Source of the DNA: Streptomyces scopuliridis RB72
GTDB taxonomy: Bacteria; Actinomycetota; Actinomycetes; Streptomycetales; Streptomycetaceae
Direction: 5' to 3'
DNA length: 64,000 nucleotides
Assembly: GCF_000718095.1 (NCBI RefSeq)
Contig: NZ_JOEI01000002.1
Location: 248,001 to 312,000, forward strand
How positions within the stretch are numbered: position 1 is the stretch's first letter; every line of letters starts with the position of its first letter. Of the stretch, positions 8,925 to 17,842 are shown in pieces. Below the pieces are notes generated by a model. That model had not been told where the DNA came from. It worked only from the letters and a program-made list of their open reading frames with translations, and made no database searches. Made by a program: the position numbers and the translations under genes.

Positions 8925-10415
8925 ATGCTGACGATGCAGGGCGTGTCCAAGAGCTTCCTGGGGGTGCGTGTGCTCCACGACGTGGAGCTCGACCTCGAAC
9001 GGGGTGAAGTCCATGCCCTGGTGGGCGAGAACGGCGCCGGCAAGTCCACCCTGATGAAGATCCTCGCCGGCGAGCACATCCCCGACACCGGCACCATCAC
9101 GATCGACGGCACCGCGCACACCTTCACCCACCCGGCGCAGGCGCAGACCGCCGGAATCGGCATCATCCACCAGGAGTTCGCGCTCCTTCCCCACCGCACC
9201 GTCGCCGAGAACGTCTTCCTCGGCCGTGAACCGGTCCGCCGCGGGCTGGTGGACCGCAAGGCCATGGAGCGCCGTACGGGTGAACTCCTCGCCGAGATCG
9301 ACGAAACCGGCATCACGCCGCGCACCCTCGTCCGCGAGCTGTCCGTGGCGCGCCAGCAGACGGTCGAGATCGCCAAGGCCCTCGCCTCCGACGTCCGTGT
9401 CCTCGTCATGGACGAACCCACCGCGCCGCTGGCCGACCATGAGAGCGAACTCCTCGCGGCGCTCGTGCGCAGGCTCGCCGCGCGCGGCCTCGGGATTCTC
9501 TATATCTCGCACCGTCTGCCGGAGGTCTTCGACCTCTCGCGGCGCATCACGGTCCTCAAGGACGGGCGTCGCGTCACCACACTGCGCACCGCCGAAACCA
9601 CCGCCGACGAGGTGGTCCGGGGCATGGTCGGGCGGGAGCTGACCGCCTATTACCCGCCGCGTGCCCGCCCGGAGGAGATCGGGGCGGAGCGGCTCACGGT
9701 CACCGGCGGCGGCAATGCCCGTATTCATGACATGAACCTGACCCTTCGGGCGGGAGAGGTCGTGGGCGTCGCCGGTCTCCAGGGGTCGGGGCGTACGTCA
9801 CTGGCGCGCGCCCTGTTCGGTGCGGCCCCCTTCACCACGGGCCGCATGACCGTCGGCGGCACACCGCTGCGCCCCCGCCGTCCGCGCCAGGCCATCCGCG
9901 CCGGCATCGCGCTGGTCACCGAGGACCGCAAGACGGAGGGGCTCGCGCTGCACCAGTCGGTACGGGACAACGCGCTGCTCGTCACCCGGGCCGTCTCCCC
10001 GCGCGGCGGACCGCCGACGGGCAGGGAGATCACGGCGCTCCTCGAACGCGTGCGTCTCCAGGCGCGTGGTGAGGACCAGCAGGCGCTGTATCTCTCGGGC
10101 GGCAACCAGCAGAAGGTCGTCATCGCCAAGTGGCTCGCGGCCCGGCCCCAGGTGCTGCTGTTCGACGAGCCGACCCGCGGCGTCGATGTCGGTGCCAAGG
10201 CCGCGATCCACACCCTCGTACGTGAACTCGCCCGTGAAGGGCTCGCCGTACTGATCATCTCCTCGGAACTCCCCGAGCTGATCGGTATGAGCGACCGGAT
10301 CCTCGTGATGTCCGAGGGCCGTCTCGTGGGCGAACTGCCCGCCGACGCCGAGGAGGAGAGCATCATGCGACTCGCCACCAGTGGCCGCCGGGGCGGACGG
10401 GAGGAGGCCGCGTGA
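8925..10415 (+). CDS. Sugar ABC importer ATPase, two-domain (RbsA/MglA type)
   Basis: 496 residues with two nucleotide-binding domains. The first (about 1-240) has Walker A GENGAGKST, signature LSVARQQTVEIAKAL and Walker B VLVMDEPTA. The second (about 250-490) has the naturally degenerate Walker A GLQGSGRTS, a full signature LSGGNQQKVVIAKWL and Walker B LLFDEPTRGVDVG. This asymmetry is standard for CUT2 importers of ribose, xylose or galactose. It energises the two permeases that follow, with which it is translationally coupled. The start has an upstream GAGGAG. Confidence 0.93.
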   Translation: MLTMQGVSKSFLGVRVLHDVELDLERGEVHALVGENGAGKSTLMKILAGEHIPDTGTITIDGTAHTFTHPAQAQTAGIGIIHQEFALLPHRTVAENVFLGREPVRRGLVDRKAMERRTGELLAEIDETGITPRTLVRELSVARQQTVEIAKALASDVRVLVMDEPTAPLADHESELLAALVRRLAARGLGILYISHRLPEVFDLSRRITVLKDGRRVTTLRTAETTADEVVRGMVGRELTAYYPPRARPEEIGAERLTVTGGGNARIHDMNLTLRAGEVVGVAGLQGSGRTSLARALFGAAPFTTGRMTVGGTPLRPRRPRQAIRAGIALVTEDRKTEGLALHQSVRDNALLVTRAVSPRGGPPTGREITALLERVRLQARGEDQQALYLSGGNQQKVVIAKWLAARPQVLLFDEPTRGVDVGAKAAIHTLVRELAREGLAVLIISSELPELIGMSDRILVMSEGRLVGELPADAEEESIMRLATSGRRGGREEAA

Positions 10416-11428
10416 CCGCGACCGAACCCGGACGGCTCGTACCGCCGCGGGCCGGTGTCCGCCTCCGTCGGATCCGGCTCGGCGATCCCGTGGTCGGTGT
10501 GTGGCTCGCGGCGCTGACCGTCACTCTCCTCGGCTGGATCGTCGTCGCCGCCCGCGGCGGGGATTTCCTCACCACCACCAACGCGGTCGCGATCCTGCAG
10601 AACAGTGTGGCGCTCGGACTCGTCGCCGTCGGCCAGTCCGCCGTCATCCTCACCGGCTCCCTGGATCTGTCGGTCGCCTATCTCATCAGCCTCGGCACAC
10701 TCGTCGCGGCCGAGACCATGGCGAGCGGCGGTGTGGTGACGGCCGTGATCGCCGTCCTCGCGCTGTCGGCCGCGGTCGGGCTCGCCAACGGGCTCATCGT
10801 CACCGGCCTGAAGGTCAACGCGTTCATCGCGACACTGGGCACGGCGTTCATCCTGCGCGGCTGGATCGAGGACAACTACACCGGTCCCGCCGGGAAGGTG
10901 CCGGCCTCCTTCCAGCATCTCGGGTACGACCGCGTCGGTCCCGTCCCCGTCTCGGTGTTCCTCCTCGCGGCGGTGGCCGCCGCGGTGTGGTTCCTCACCC
11001 GCCGTACCCGACTGGGCCATCACATGTACGCGACCGGGGGCGACGAGCACGCCGCCAGGCTCTCGGGCGTCCGGACCCGCCGTACCGTCGTCATCGCGCA
11101 CATCATCTGCTCCCTGTGCGTCGGCGCGGCCGCCCTCTTCCTCGCGGCGCGCCTCGGCGCGGGTGCGCCCTGGGCGGGTACGGAGGCCCGCTACGACCTT
11201 GAATCGATCGCCGCGGTGGTCCTCGGCGGCACCGCGCTGGCCGGCGGTCGCGGCGGGGTGGCGGGGACGCTCGGCGGTGTGCTCGTCCTCGCCGTTCTCG
11301 ACAGTGTCTTCAACCAGCTGGCGGTCGACCCGTTCTTCAAGAACGTGGTCCGCGGTGTCGTCATCATCGCGGCCGTCGCCGTCTACGCCAGGCCCCGCCG
11401 TGCCGCGAAGGGAAGGCCGACCGCATGA
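10412..11428 (+). CDS. Sugar ABC importer permease 1 (CUT2)
   Basis: 338 residues, a hydrophobic membrane protein of the RbsC/AraH family with about ten helices. The family loop appears as GQSAVILTGSLDLSVAYLISLG, and the coupling region as ATGGDEHAARLSGVRT, followed by a C-terminal GGTALAGGRGGVAGTLGGV. The GTG start overlaps the stop of the ATPase gene. It forms the membrane channel with the next permease. Confidence 0.92.
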   Translation: MTATEPGRLVPPRAGVRLRRIRLGDPVVGVWLAALTVTLLGWIVVAARGGDFLTTTNAVAILQNSVALGLVAVGQSAVILTGSLDLSVAYLISLGTLVAAETMASGGVVTAVIAVLALSAAVGLANGLIVTGLKVNAFIATLGTAFILRGWIEDNYTGPAGKVPASFQHLGYDRVGPVPVSVFLLAAVAAAVWFLTRRTRLGHHMYATGGDEHAARLSGVRTRRTVVIAHIICSLCVGAAALFLAARLGAGAPWAGTEARYDLESIAAVVLGGTALAGGRGGVAGTLGGVLVLAVLDSVFNQLAVDPFFKNVVRGVVIIAAVAVYARPRRAAKGRPTA

Positions 11429-12432
11429 CCACGGCAACCGTCACCCACCACGGCAAGCGTGTCGTACGGGCGCTGGGCACCGGTGCCCCCGTCTATGTGC
11501 TCCTCGCCGTGCTGCTCGCCGCGCTGGCTTTCACCGATCCGGGGTTCTACGAACCCGACCGCTTCCTCTCCTTCGTCAAGCGCGCCGCGCCTCTCGTCAT
11601 CCTCGCCGCCGGCCAGTATCTGGTCATCGTCTGCGGTGAGTTCGACCTCTCCGTGGGGGCGATCGTCACCGCGGGTGTCGTGGTCGCCGCCGAGTTGTAC
11701 GGCTCGTTCCCCGGCGCCCCCTGGCTGCTGGTCACCGCCTTGCTGCTGGTCGCGGGCGGGGTGGCCGGACTCGTCAGCGGGCTGATCACCACCGCGCTGC
11801 GTGTGCCGTCGTTCATCACCACCCTCGGGATGATGCTGATCCTCGAAGGCGCGGTGTTCTTCTGGACCGGCGGCTCCCCGCAGGGCGCCCTGCCGACCGC
11901 CTTCCGCCAGCTCGGGCGCGGCGCCGCGTTCGGCTGGCTGCCCTGGGCGGTGATCGTCTGCCTTGTCGTGGGCGCCGCCGCCGTCCTGCTGATGCGCTCG
12001 GACTTCGGCCGTACGCTCGTCGCCACCGGCGACAGCGAACGCGCCGCGGCCCTCGCCGGGGTGCGGGTCGCCCGCGCCCGGATCATCGCGTTCGTCCTCT
12101 CCGGGGCCGCCGCGGCGATCGCCGCCGTCCTTGTCGGCGGCTTCTCGGGCGTCTCCGCCCAGGCGGGCAGGGGCTATGAGTTCGAGGCGATCACGGCCGT
12201 GGTCCTCGGCGGTGTGGTGCTCGGCGGCGGGCGGGGCTCCGTGGTCGCCGCCATGGCCGGCGCCTTCTCGTTGCAGGCGCTGTTCACCCTGCTCAACCTC
12301 CAGGGCGTCTCCGGCGCGCTGGAGTCCACCGTCCAAGGATGCATCGTCATTGCCGCGGTCGGCCTGGGAGCCGCCGACTGGTCCCGGCTGCGCCGCCGAC
12401 GTACGAACCCCTCGGGAGGACAAGCCTCATGA
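11425..12432 (+). CDS. Sugar ABC importer permease 2 (CUT2)
   Basis: 335 residues, paralogous to the preceding permease: GQYLVIVCGEFDLSVGAIV, then ATGDSERAAALAGVRV, then GGVVLGGGRGSVVAAMAG. Two distinct permeases suggest a heterodimeric channel; many ribose importers use a homodimer. The start overlaps the previous stop (ATGA). Confidence 0.92.
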   Translation: MTTATVTHHGKRVVRALGTGAPVYVLLAVLLAALAFTDPGFYEPDRFLSFVKRAAPLVILAAGQYLVIVCGEFDLSVGAIVTAGVVVAAELYGSFPGAPWLLVTALLLVAGGVAGLVSGLITTALRVPSFITTLGMMLILEGAVFFWTGGSPQGALPTAFRQLGRGAAFGWLPWAVIVCLVVGAAAVLLMRSDFGRTLVATGDSERAAALAGVRVARARIIAFVLSGAAAAIAAVLVGGFSGVSAQAGRGYEFEAITAVVLGGVVLGGGRGSVVAAMAGAFSLQALFTLLNLQGVSGALESTVQGCIVIAAVGLGAADWSRLRRRRTNPSGGQAS

Positions 12433-13670
12433 CCGCGATCCGCCCCCTGCGCAGAAGTCCGCTCCGCGGCCGCGCCCTCACCTCGGCCGCCGCCCTGCTC
12501 GTGGCGGGTCTCCTCGCGTCCTGTACGAGCGACACACCACCGGACTCGCCTGCCGCCCCCGGCAGCGCCTCGGCCTCGGCGGACGACTCCGGCAGCGGCA
12601 AGCAGTCGGAGTTCTTCGAACAGGCCGAGTACGACCGTCAGTTGGCCCTCGCGAAGGAGCAGCCCCAGGGCCCAGCGGGCAAGCCGTGGGAACAGATGCT
12701 CAGCCCCGAACTCATCGACGCCGCACGGTACAAGAAGCAGAAGGCGGGCGGCGTCCATCTCTGTTTCTCCAACGCCGGTGTCTTCAACCCGTGGCGCCAG
12801 GTCGGCCTGAAGAACATGACGGCGGAGGTCGAACTGCACAAGGAGATCACCAAGTTCACCGTTCTCGACGCACAGGGCAAGGACGACAAGCAGATCTCCG
12901 ACATCCAGGAGCTGACCGGCAAGGGCTGCGACGCGCTGATCGTCTCCCCGAACACCACCGCCACACTCACCCCCGCCGTCGAGCAGGCCTGCGCCAAGGT
13001 GCCGGTCATCGTCTTCGACCGCGGTGTGGAGACGGACTGCGCGGTCACCTTCATCAACCCCGTCGGAGGCTACGGATACGGGGCGGTCGCCGCCGACTTC
13101 CTCGTCGAGAAGGTCAAGCCGAAGGGCAAGATCCTCGCCCTGCGCATCTCGCCCGGAGTGGATGTGCTGGAGACCCGCTGGTCGGCCGCGAAGGTCGCCT
13201 TCGACAAGAGTGAACTCGACGTGGTCGACGTGAAGTTCACCGATGGCGACCCGGCCAAGACCAAGTCGGTCGTCACGGACGCGCTGACCCGGCACGGCTC
13301 CATCGACGGCGTGTGGATGGACTCCGGTGCGACGGCCGTGGCCGCGGTGGAGGCGTTCGAGGACGCGGGTCAGGACGTACCGCCCATCACCGGTGAGGAC
13401 CAGCAGGACTTCCTCCAGGCGTGGAAGGAGAAGAAGCTCACCGCGATCGCCCCGACGTACCCCACCTTCCAGTGGCGTACCCCGGTCATCGCCGCTCTGA
13501 GGATCCTTCAGGGGCAGCAGGTCCCCAAGGAGTGGAAGCTCCCGCAGCCCTCCATCACGCAGGACACCCTCGACGAGTACCTCAAGCCGGGCATGCCGCC
13601 CCTGCACTACGCGATGTGCGGCTGCGCCGATCTTCCCGGGTTCCCCAAGGACTGGGGAGGCAAGGGATGA
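12429..13670 (+). CDS. Sugar-binding lipoprotein of the ABC importer
   Basis: 413 residues, starting at the ATG at 12429, which overlaps the previous stop and follows GGGAGGA. The N-terminus has a basic region and a lipobox ending in LLASC, so the mature protein is anchored by a lipidated cysteine. The body is a type 1 periplasmic-binding fold (VHLCFSNAGVFNPWRQ, DALIVSPNTTATLTPAVEQAC, GVWMDSGATAVAAVEAF), as in ribose/galactose binding proteins. It captures the sugar outside the cell and delivers it to the two permeases. The ligand is unknown. Confidence 0.9.
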   Translation: MTAIRPLRRSPLRGRALTSAAALLVAGLLASCTSDTPPDSPAAPGSASASADDSGSGKQSEFFEQAEYDRQLALAKEQPQGPAGKPWEQMLSPELIDAARYKKQKAGGVHLCFSNAGVFNPWRQVGLKNMTAEVELHKEITKFTVLDAQGKDDKQISDIQELTGKGCDALIVSPNTTATLTPAVEQACAKVPVIVFDRGVETDCAVTFINPVGGYGYGAVAADFLVEKVKPKGKILALRISPGVDVLETRWSAAKVAFDKSELDVVDVKFTDGDPAKTKSVVTDALTRHGSIDGVWMDSGATAVAAVEAFEDAGQDVPPITGEDQQDFLQAWKEKKLTAIAPTYPTFQWRTPVIAALRILQGQQVPKEWKLPQPSITQDTLDEYLKPGMPPLHYAMCGCADLPGFPKDWGGKG

Positions 13671-14533
13671 CGCGGTTCCCGCTCGGCGCCAACCCGTGGA
13701 TCTGGCACTCCCCCGTCGGGGGCGGCGCCCTGGCCGAGGTCCTTCCGAGGCTGGCCGGCTGGGGTTTCGACTGCGTCGAACTGCCGCTGGAGCAGGCCGG
13801 GGACTGGGAGCCGGCGGCCACCGCCAAGCTGCTGGACACGACCGGGCTCGCCCCGGCGGCCGTGATCGCGGTCATGCCGCCCGACCGGAATCTCGTACGG
13901 ACCGATCCGGGTACCGTACGGGCCACCCAGGACTATCTGCTGCGGTGCGTCGACGCGGCCCACGCGGTGGCGGCACCCGTCGTGGCGGGCCCGGTGTATA
14001 CGGCCGTCGGGCGCACCTGGCGCATGACCCCCGCTGAACGGGCCGCCGCCTACGCGGAGTTCAGGGAGAACATCGCGCCCGTGACCGACCACGCGCGCGC
14101 CGCCGGGGTACGGATCGGGGTCGAGCCGCTCAACCGGTACGAGACAGGTCTGCTCAACACCGTCGGCCAGACCCTGACAGCCCTGGAGGGTCTCGACACC
14201 TCGGTCATCGGGATCGCCCTCGACACGTACCACCAGAACATCGAGGAACGCTCGCTGCCCGGCGCCGTCCACGAGGCCGGCTCCCGCATCGTCCACGTAC
14301 AGGTGTGTGCCAACGACCGCGGCACGCCCGGTGCCGACCATCTCGACTGGGCCGGGTTTCTCACCGCGCTGGACGGGAGCGGCTACCGGGGCGCGCTGTG
14401 CATCGAGTCGTTCACCGCGCACAACAACGCGATCGCCGTCGCCGCGTCCGTGTGGCGCCCCCTCGCCCCCAGCCAGGACGGGATCGCCACCGAGGGCCTC
14501 GCCTTCCTCCGCCAGGCTCTCGACACCCCTTGA
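13667..14533 (+). CDS. Sugar isomerase/epimerase (TIM barrel, tagatose-3-epimerase-like)
   Basis: 288 residues of the AP-endonuclease-2-type TIM barrel. The likely metal and substrate residues lie in GVEPLNRYET (Glu), ALDTYHQNIEE (Asp/His), HVQVCANDRGTPGADHLDW (His) and CIESF (Glu), the pattern of ketose 3-epimerases and related hydroxypyruvate-isomerase-like enzymes. Its start overlaps the binding-protein stop, so it belongs to the import operon and probably acts on the imported sugar. I chose ATG at 13667 over the longer frame because of this coupling. Confidence 0.82.
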   Translation: MTRFPLGANPWIWHSPVGGGALAEVLPRLAGWGFDCVELPLEQAGDWEPAATAKLLDTTGLAPAAVIAVMPPDRNLVRTDPGTVRATQDYLLRCVDAAHAVAAPVVAGPVYTAVGRTWRMTPAERAAAYAEFRENIAPVTDHARAAGVRIGVEPLNRYETGLLNTVGQTLTALEGLDTSVIGIALDTYHQNIEERSLPGAVHEAGSRIVHVQVCANDRGTPGADHLDWAGFLTALDGSGYRGALCIESFTAHNNAIAVAASVWRPLAPSQDGIATEGLAFLRQALDTP

Positions 14534-14578
14534 TCGGTACCGCACCCGCACACCGAACTCCCCCAGAGAGGACCGGTT

Positions 14579-17500
14579 ATGAGCCGTCATACTCGCGGCA
14601 TAAGAAGGGCGGTCGTCGCCGCGGCAAGCGCGTTACTGCTCGGGTTCGCCGCGATTCCCGCCGCCGCCACCGCCGCGACCAGTGAGGAACCCGCCTTCCG
14701 CGCCCTGCTCTTCACCCGCGCCGTTGGCTACGTCCACGGTTCCATCCCCGCGGGCATCAAGATGTTCGAGGAGGAAGCGGCCGAGAACAACTTCGAGATC
14801 GTCCAGACTGCCGACCCGGCCGTCTTCGACGACGAGAAGCTGAAGGACTTCGACGCCATCGTCATGCTGCAGAACTCCGGCATGGTCTGGGACACCGAGG
14901 CACAGCGCGACGCGATGGAGACGTACGTACGCAGCGGCAAGGGCGTCGTCGCCGTTCACAACACTCTCGACATGGGCGTCGAGGAGCAGTTCCCGTGGTG
15001 GGACGACACCATCAACGGCGGCGTCCATATGCCGGCCCACTCACCCGGCGTGCTCCAGGGAACGGCCAAGGTCGCCGACCGCGTCCACCCCTCCACCAAA
15101 GGTCTGCCCGAGCGCTGGGAGCGCCCGGAGGAGTGGTACAACTTCGACCGCAATCCCCGCGGCGACGTGCATGTCCTGGTCACCGCGGACGAGACGACAT
15201 ACAACCCGGGCGGCTCCGCGATGGGCGCCGACCACCCCATCTCCTGGTGCCGCAGCACCCAGGGCGGCAAGGTCTGGGCCACCGCGATGGGGCACGACAC
15301 CCCGGCCTACAGCGAGGCGTTCTTCCGGGACCATGTCATCGGCGGCCTGAAGTGGGCGGCGGGCACCGAGGCGGGTGACTGCGGCGGCACCGTCTGGAGC
15401 GGCTACGAGAAAGTCACCCTCGACGACAACACCGCCGACCCGATGGAGCTCGACGTCGCCAAGGACGGGCGCGTCTTCTACGTCCAGCGCAGCGGCGAGG
15501 TGAAGATCTTCGACCCCAAGGCCCACTCCACCGTCACCGCGGGCAAGCTCGACGTCTACACCGGCGGCGAGGACGGCCTGATCGGCATGGAACTCGACCC
15601 GGACTTCAGCAGAAACGGCTGGATCTACCTGTACCACTCGCCCGCCGGAGCGACGAAGGACATCAACCGTCTCTCCCGCTTCACCATCAAGGGCGACACA
15701 CTCGACCCGGCCAGCGAGAAGAAGCTCCTCGACGTTCCCGCCTACCGGGACCGCACCTTCCCGGAGCCCGGACACACCGGCGGCGCCGTCGAGTTCGGCC
15801 CGGACGGCACGCTCTATCTCGGTGTCGGCGACGACGTACCGCCCAACCTCGACCCCAACTGGCAGGGGTACGCGCCGATCGACTGGCGTCCGGGCAAGGA
15901 GATGCTCGACGCCGCACGGACCGCGGGCAACACCAACGACCTGCGCGGCAAGATCCTGCGCATCAAGCCCACCAAGAGCGGCGGCTACACCATCCCCAAG
16001 GGCAACCTCTTCAAGCCGGGCACCAAGAAGACCCGTCCTGAGATCTACGCCATGGGCTTCCGCAACCCGTTCCGCTTCACCGTCGACCAGAAGACCGGAT
16101 ACGTCCATGTGTCCGACTACGGTCCGGACCGCGGCGCCCCCACCACCGACAGAGGGCCGGAGGGCCTCGTCGAGTACAACGTCATCAAGAAGCCGGGCAA
16201 CTTCGGCTGGCCGTTCTGCCACGGCAACAACCAGGCGTATGCCCCGTACAACCCGGACACCAAGGAGGTCGGCGCCAAGTTCGACTGCGCGAACCCGACG
16301 AACCCCTCGCCCAACAACACCGGGCTTTCCGACCTGCCGGACCTGACGCAGCCGGAGATCTGGTACGGCTACGGCGCCTCCGAGGAGTTCCCCGAGATGG
16401 GCTCGGGCGGCTCCGCCCCGATGAGCGGCCCGGTCTACCGCTACGACGCCAAGAACCCCTCCACGACGAAGTTCCCCGCCTACTTCGAGGGAGCCGGCTT
16501 CTTCTACGAGTGGTCGCGCAACTACGTCAAGGAGATCCGGTTCGACAAGGACGCGAAGCTCCTCAAGATCAACGACTTCCTGTCCTCGGCGAAGTTCAAC
16601 AAACCGATGGACATGACCTTCGGCCCCGACGGCTCGCTGTACGTCCTCGAATGGGGCAGCGCCTTCGGCGGCGGCAACAACGACTCGGGCCTGTACCGCA
16701 TCGACTACGCCCAGGGGAAGCGCATCCCGGTCGCCAAGGCCTCGGCCTCCGTCACGAACGGGCCCCTGCCGCTCGACGTCGCCTTCTCCAGCGAGGGCAG
16801 CACGGACCCGGACGGCGACGCGCTGACCTACGCGTGGGACTTCGACGGGAACGGTACGTACGACTCCACCGAGGCGGCCCCCACCCACACGTACACCACC
16901 GCGGGGGATTTCACCGCCCAGCTCAAGGTCACCGACTCCACCGGCAAGTCGGGCTACGCCAACATCCCCATCACCGCGGGCAATACCGCGCCCAAGGTGA
17001 CCATCGACTTCCCGGTCAGCGGCAAGCTCATCACCTTCGGGGACAAGATCCCCTACAAGGTGACGGTCACCGATCCGGAGGACGGGCCGGTCGACTGCTC
17101 CAAGGTCACCGTCAACCCGGCCCTCGGCCATGACGACCACGAGCACCCGACCACCGATCTCCCTGGCTGCGAGGGCACGGTCGACACCGGTGACCTGGGC
17201 GGCCACCCCGAAGGCGCGGACCTCACCTACGTACTCAACGCCAAGTACACCGACAAGGGCGCGGCGGGAGCCTCCGCGCTCACCGGCTACGGCCGCGCCG
17301 TCCTGCAGCCCAAGCACAAGCAGGCCGAGTACTACGACGCGCAGTCCGGCACGCGCGTGGTCTCCCAGGCCGGCGCCGAGAACGGCAAGCGCATCGGCGA
17401 CATCAGCGACGGCGACTGGATCGCCTTCGACCCGATGAGCGTCGAGGGCATCAGCGGCGTCAGCTACGCGCTGTCGTCCCCGTACGGCGTCGGCGCGATC

Positions 17501-17698
17501 GAACTCCGGGCGGACGCTCCGGACGGCAAGCTCCTCGCCACCACCCCCGTCCCCAACACCGGCGGCTGGGACACCTACCGATCCACCCCGCCCGTCCCGG
17601 TCGAAGCCCTCGCGGGCACCCACAGGCTGTATCTGGTCTTCACCTCCCCGCAGAACAACGCGTTCGACGTGGACGCGGTGGAGTTCATCAGCCCGTAG
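14579..17698 (+). CDS. Secreted ThuA / sugar-dehydrogenase-like / PKD / CBM protein
   Basis: 1039 residues with a signal peptide (about 1-33; VVAAASALLLGFAAIPAAA). Domains in order are: ThuA-like glutamine-amidotransferase fold (about 40-265; VVAVHNTLDMG, GGVHMPAHSPG); a glucose/sorbosone-dehydrogenase propeller (about 275-714; EPGHTGGAVEFGPDGTLYLGVGD, AMGFRNPFRF); a PKD domain (about 718-800; DPDGDALTYAWDFDGNGTYD); and a C-terminal CBM (about 916-1039; AEYYDAQSGTRVVS). ThuA proteins take part in disaccharide and 3-keto-sugar use. A rare TTA leucine codon (14633-14635, residue 19) inside the signal peptide would make export sensitive to bldA. The gene is 45 bp after the isomerase, in the same direction, and complements the DUF1080 protein at the other end of the locus. 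Confidence 0.82.
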   Translation: MSRHTRGIRRAVVAAASALLLGFAAIPAAATAATSEEPAFRALLFTRAVGYVHGSIPAGIKMFEEEAAENNFEIVQTADPAVFDDEKLKDFDAIVMLQNSGMVWDTEAQRDAMETYVRSGKGVVAVHNTLDMGVEEQFPWWDDTINGGVHMPAHSPGVLQGTAKVADRVHPSTKGLPERWERPEEWYNFDRNPRGDVHVLVTADETTYNPGGSAMGADHPISWCRSTQGGKVWATAMGHDTPAYSEAFFRDHVIGGLKWAAGTEAGDCGGTVWSGYEKVTLDDNTADPMELDVAKDGRVFYVQRSGEVKIFDPKAHSTVTAGKLDVYTGGEDGLIGMELDPDFSRNGWIYLYHSPAGATKDINRLSRFTIKGDTLDPASEKKLLDVPAYRDRTFPEPGHTGGAVEFGPDGTLYLGVGDDVPPNLDPNWQGYAPIDWRPGKEMLDAARTAGNTNDLRGKILRIKPTKSGGYTIPKGNLFKPGTKKTRPEIYAMGFRNPFRFTVDQKTGYVHVSDYGPDRGAPTTDRGPEGLVEYNVIKKPGNFGWPFCHGNNQAYAPYNPDTKEVGAKFDCANPTNPSPNNTGLSDLPDLTQPEIWYGYGASEEFPEMGSGGSAPMSGPVYRYDAKNPSTTKFPAYFEGAGFFYEWSRNYVKEIRFDKDAKLLKINDFLSSAKFNKPMDMTFGPDGSLYVLEWGSAFGGGNNDSGLYRIDYAQGKRIPVAKASASVTNGPLPLDVAFSSEGSTDPDGDALTYAWDFDGNGTYDSTEAAPTHTYTTAGDFTAQLKVTDSTGKSGYANIPITAGNTAPKVTIDFPVSGKLITFGDKIPYKVTVTDPEDGPVDCSKVTVNPALGHDDHEHPTTDLPGCEGTVDTGDLGGHPEGADLTYVLNAKYTDKGAAGASALTGYGRAVLQPKHKQAEYYDAQSGTRVVSQAGAENGKRIGDISDGDWIAFDPMSVEGISGVSYALSSPYGVGAIELRADAPDGKLLATTPVPNTGGWDTYRSTPPVPVEALAGTHRLYLVFTSPQNNAFDVDAVEFISP

Positions 17699-17722
17699 GA
17701 CCCGAGCGGCGACACGGCACGC

Positions 17723-17756
17723 GCGGCGCGCCCGGTGATCCCACCGGGCGCGCCGC
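17723..17756. terminator. Hairpin terminator
   Basis: A perfect 15-bp GC-rich stem with an ATCC loop lies 24 bp after the ThuA-protein stop and before the convergent adenylation-like gene. It marks the likely border between the sugar locus and the biosynthetic region. Confidence 0.8.
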
Positions 17757-17842
17757 ACTCTTCCGTACGGGCCGGCTCAGCCCAGGAAGCTCAGCCGGAC
17801 CTGACGGTTCAGGTTGTCACCGTTCGTGTCCGTCAGCCTCCG

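Noticed and set aside
15041..17758. A 905-codon reverse open frame
   Set aside because: Antisense to the ThuA/PKD protein, with low-complexity valine/glycine-rich sequence only.
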